Under the pieces are notes generated by a model. The model was not told the origin of the DNA and searched no databases. It worked only from the letters and a program-made list of their open reading frames with translations. Shown in pieces: positions 58,859 to 60,136 of a DNA stretch of 60,136 nt. The stretch covers positions 1 through 60,136 of the forward strand of contig JBFLFY010000013.1 in assembly GCA_041859875.1 (NCBI GenBank), given 5' to 3'. The position numbers and the translations under genes were made by a program. Numbering within the stretch: position 1 is the first letter of the stretch; the number at the start of each line of letters is the position of its first letter. The DNA is from Thermocaproicibacter sp041859875. GTDB taxonomy: Bacteria; Bacillota; Clostridia; Oscillospirales; Acutalibacteraceae.

Positions 58859-58896
58859 GAATGTGCTCCAGGAAACTGTTTTCCTGGAGCACATTC
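58859..58896. repeat. 17-bp perfect inverted repeat
   Basis: GAATGTGCTCCAGGAAA (58859-58875), loop CTGT, and its exact complement at 58880-58896. No T-run follows on the plus strand. It could be a second terminator-like brake behind csrA or a protein-binding site. Confidence 0.85.
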
Positions 58897-58964
58897 TCCT
58901 TACACCAATAATTCGGAACCACATCAAAACAAATCAAATATTTATAAAATTCTGCATTTTACTC

Positions 58965-58991
58965 TTAATTTTCCATGTTAGCGACCGATAT
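58965..58991 (+). promoter_or_regulatory. Sigma-28-like promoter of the flagellin gene
   Basis: TTAA (58965-58968), 15-bp spacer, ACCGATAT (58984-58991): two mismatches to TAAA-N15-GCCGATAT. The leader would be about 140 nt. Confidence 0.75.
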
Positions 58992-59088
58992 AATGATTGA
59001 AACCAATTAAGGTTTTCAAGCTCCTCCGAATGAAAGTTTATAGGGCCCATAGGCTGTAAAAGAAGAACTTACTTTTTAAAGATTGAAA

Positions 59089-59132
59089 CGTGGAGAATGG
59101 AACTTTCCGCGTGTTTTAATTATCAAGGAGGA
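59089..59132 (+). promoter_or_regulatory. Candidate CsrA-binding leader of the flagellin mRNA
   Basis: CGTGGA (59089-59094) can pair with TCCGCG (59106-59111), leaving GGA (59099-59101) in an 11-nt loop, the form CsrA prefers. A second site is the ribosome site itself, GGAGGA (59127-59132). Two sites, one over the ribosome site, is the arrangement known for B. subtilis hag. Confidence 0.6.
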
Positions 59133-59140
59133 AATTTATC

Positions 59141-60136
59141 ATGCGTATACAGCACAACATAAGCGCTTTGAACGCTTCTAACAAACTGAAGATCAATGAA
59201 AATTCCATCAGCAAGAACATTGCAAAACTTTCTTCCGGCTACCGCATCAACAGTGCAGCAGACGATGCTGCAGGCCTTGCAGTTTCCGAAAAAATGCGTG
59301 CTCAGATTAACGGCCTGAGCCAGGCTCAGGATAATACAAAGAACGGCATTTCGCTGATTCAGACAGCTGAAGGCGGCCTGAATGAAACTTCCGCTATTCT
59401 GCAGAGAATGAACACTCTGGCTACGGAGTCTGCAAACGGTACTTACCAGAATGCTCCTGACCGTGCAAACCTGCAGAAGGAGGCTAACTCGCTGGAAAGC
59501 GAAATTGACCGTATTTCCACTTCCACAAACTTCAACCAGATTAACCTGCTTGACGGTTCTCTTGGCGGCTACACGGCTTCCAGTATTACTTTCTCCGCAA
59601 GCGGCATTCAGAACATGACTGTTACCGGCGGTAACATTTCTGACGTGACATTTTCAGTCGGTTATACTACCACTTCCAAAACACTTACTTTTAGTCCAGT
59701 TTTAGCTTCTTCTGTTAAAGGTGTTGCCTTTAACTCGACGTCAGCCCTCGACAATGTTAAGGCTGGCGACACCGTTGTATTCAAGGCTGCTGTGGACAGT
59801 ACTGCATCAGTCGGAGATTCGAAGAAATACTCCGGCATGGAAGTTACTGTTGTCATGGGCAAAGGCACACTGGCAGACGTTACCGCTCCTACTGTAAAGT
59901 TTACACAGGGAGGCAGCCTCTTAACTTTCCAGATTGGCGCCGACAACACTGATGACCAGCGTGCAACGCTTTCCATCAACGACATGAGCGCCAAGGGCCT
60001 TGGCATTGACACACTAAGTGTTGCTACTCAGACAGATGCTCAGACAGCTATTGACACCATTAAGAACGCTGTAAACACTGTTTCTACAACGCGTGCTGAC
60101 CTTGGTGCCCTTCAGAATGAGCTGGAGCACACTTCC
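59141..60136 (+). CDS. hag: Flagellin (3' end outside window)
   Basis: The filament subunit; 332 residues are visible and the frame is open at the window end. The D0/D1 N-terminus is MRIQHNISALNASNKLKI and KLSSGYRINSAADDAAGLAVSEKMR, then NGISLIQTAEGGLNETSAILQRM. From about 145 a variable domain of some 130 residues (beta-rich, Thr/Val/Ser) replaces the direct junction of small flagellins. The C-terminal D1 helix begins near 300 (DTIKNAVNTVSTTRADLGALQ). It ends at QNELEHTS, where flagellins nearly always have QNRLEHT. AAGGAGGAA lies 7 nt before the ATG. Confidence 0.96.
   Translation, partial: MRIQHNISALNASNKLKINENSISKNIAKLSSGYRINSAADDAAGLAVSEKMRAQINGLSQAQDNTKNGISLIQTAEGGLNETSAILQRMNTLATESANGTYQNAPDRANLQKEANSLESEIDRISTSTNFNQINLLDGSLGGYTASSITFSASGIQNMTVTGGNISDVTFSVGYTTTSKTLTFSPVLASSVKGVAFNSTSALDNVKAGDTVVFKAAVDSTASVGDSKKYSGMEVTVVMGKGTLADVTAPTVKFTQGGSLLTFQIGADNTDDQRATLSINDMSAKGLGIDTLSVATQTDAQTAIDTIKNAVNTVSTTRADLGALQNELEHTS

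Larger units (their letters stand above)
58687..59140. other. Gene-free region ahead of the flagellin gene
   Basis: About 450 bp. It holds, in order, two 16-bp direct repeats (58816-58850), a 17-bp perfect inverted repeat (58859-58896), a sigma-28-like promoter (58965-58991) and a leader of about 140 nt with CsrA-type GGA sites. A 74-codon open frame at 58757-58981 covers the repeats but has no ribosome site and is not counted as a gene. Confidence 0.7.

Noticed and set aside
58757..58981. A 74-codon plus-strand frame between csrA and flagellin
   Set aside because: It runs through direct repeats, a 17-bp palindrome and into the flagellin promoter, has no ribosome site, and the product shows no feature.
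1..60136. Mobile elements, prophage, CRISPR or defence systems
   Set aside because: No transposase, integrase, Cas, restriction-modification or toxin-antitoxin gene was seen, and there are no regularly spaced repeat arrays. Gene content is core metabolism plus motility.

Overview
The window looks like a chromosomal stretch from a motile Gram-positive anaerobe of the class Clostridia. The best guess is an Oscillospiraceae/Ruminococcaceae-type genome with roughly balanced GC. The evidence is a Firmicutes-style flagellar/chemotaxis operon (FliY, CheC, CheD, FapA/DUF342, SwrD/FlbD, the FliW-CsrA pair, FliA/WhiG-type sigma), strong AAGGAGG-type ribosome sites, single-chain PurL, and no sign of an outer-membrane ring (no FlgH/FlgI). 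I saw no tRNA, rRNA, CRISPR array, insertion sequence or prophage gene.

Left part (1-14.8 kb), housekeeping: the 3' end of purL and alr; a small membrane protein coupled to a GNAT acetyltransferase; a Ser-rich anchored protein; an RlmI-type rRNA methyltransferase; an MltG-like lipoprotein; then a minus-strand run cysK-tcdA-sbcD-sbcC. The cysK run diverges from a cysteine-free Rrf2/CymR-like repressor and an MBL-fold hydrolase. Both divergent promoters carry 19-bp dyads that could be operators.

Chemotaxis block (14.8-24.4 kb): cheA-cheR-cheB on the minus strand from a perfect sigma-28 promoter. Divergent from it are a FliK-like (YlqG-type) protein and a lone FlhB C-terminal domain (YlqH/FlhX-type), then cheW, a PilZ protein, a second cheW and a chemoreceptor without a sensor domain. 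CheB has a degenerate receiver with Asn at the phosphorylation site.

Flagellar block (24.4-60.1 kb): fliD-fliS-fliT-like on the plus strand from a perfect sigma-28 promoter. They run tail-to-tail into a 25-kb minus-strand operon: flgB-flgC-fliE-fliF-fliG-fliH-fliI-fliJ-fliK-flgD-TIGR02530-flgE-swrD-motA-motB-fliM-fliY/fliN-cheY-fliO-fliP-fliQ-fliR-flhB-flhA-sigma28-flgF-flgG-fapA-cheC-cheD. That operon has a sigma-A-type promoter and a leader of about 325 nt. Divergent from it is the late operon flgM-flgN-flgK-flgL-orf-fliW-csrA, again behind a perfect sigma-28 promoter, followed by the flagellin gene, which runs off the window. The wiring reads as a classic cascade: the housekeeping promoter makes basal body plus sigma-28, FlgM holds sigma-28 until the hook is complete, sigma-28 then fires cheA, probably cheW, fliD, flgM and flagellin, and FliW/CsrA tune flagellin translation.

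The most unusual points are an exact 141-bp in-frame tandem duplication that doubles the FliG-binding tail of FliF, a single in-frame TAA that cuts FliY into a CheC-like phosphatase and a FliN part with no visible start signal, the CheB pseudo-receiver, a FliD cap protein of nearly double length with repeated modules, and a structured flagellin leader.
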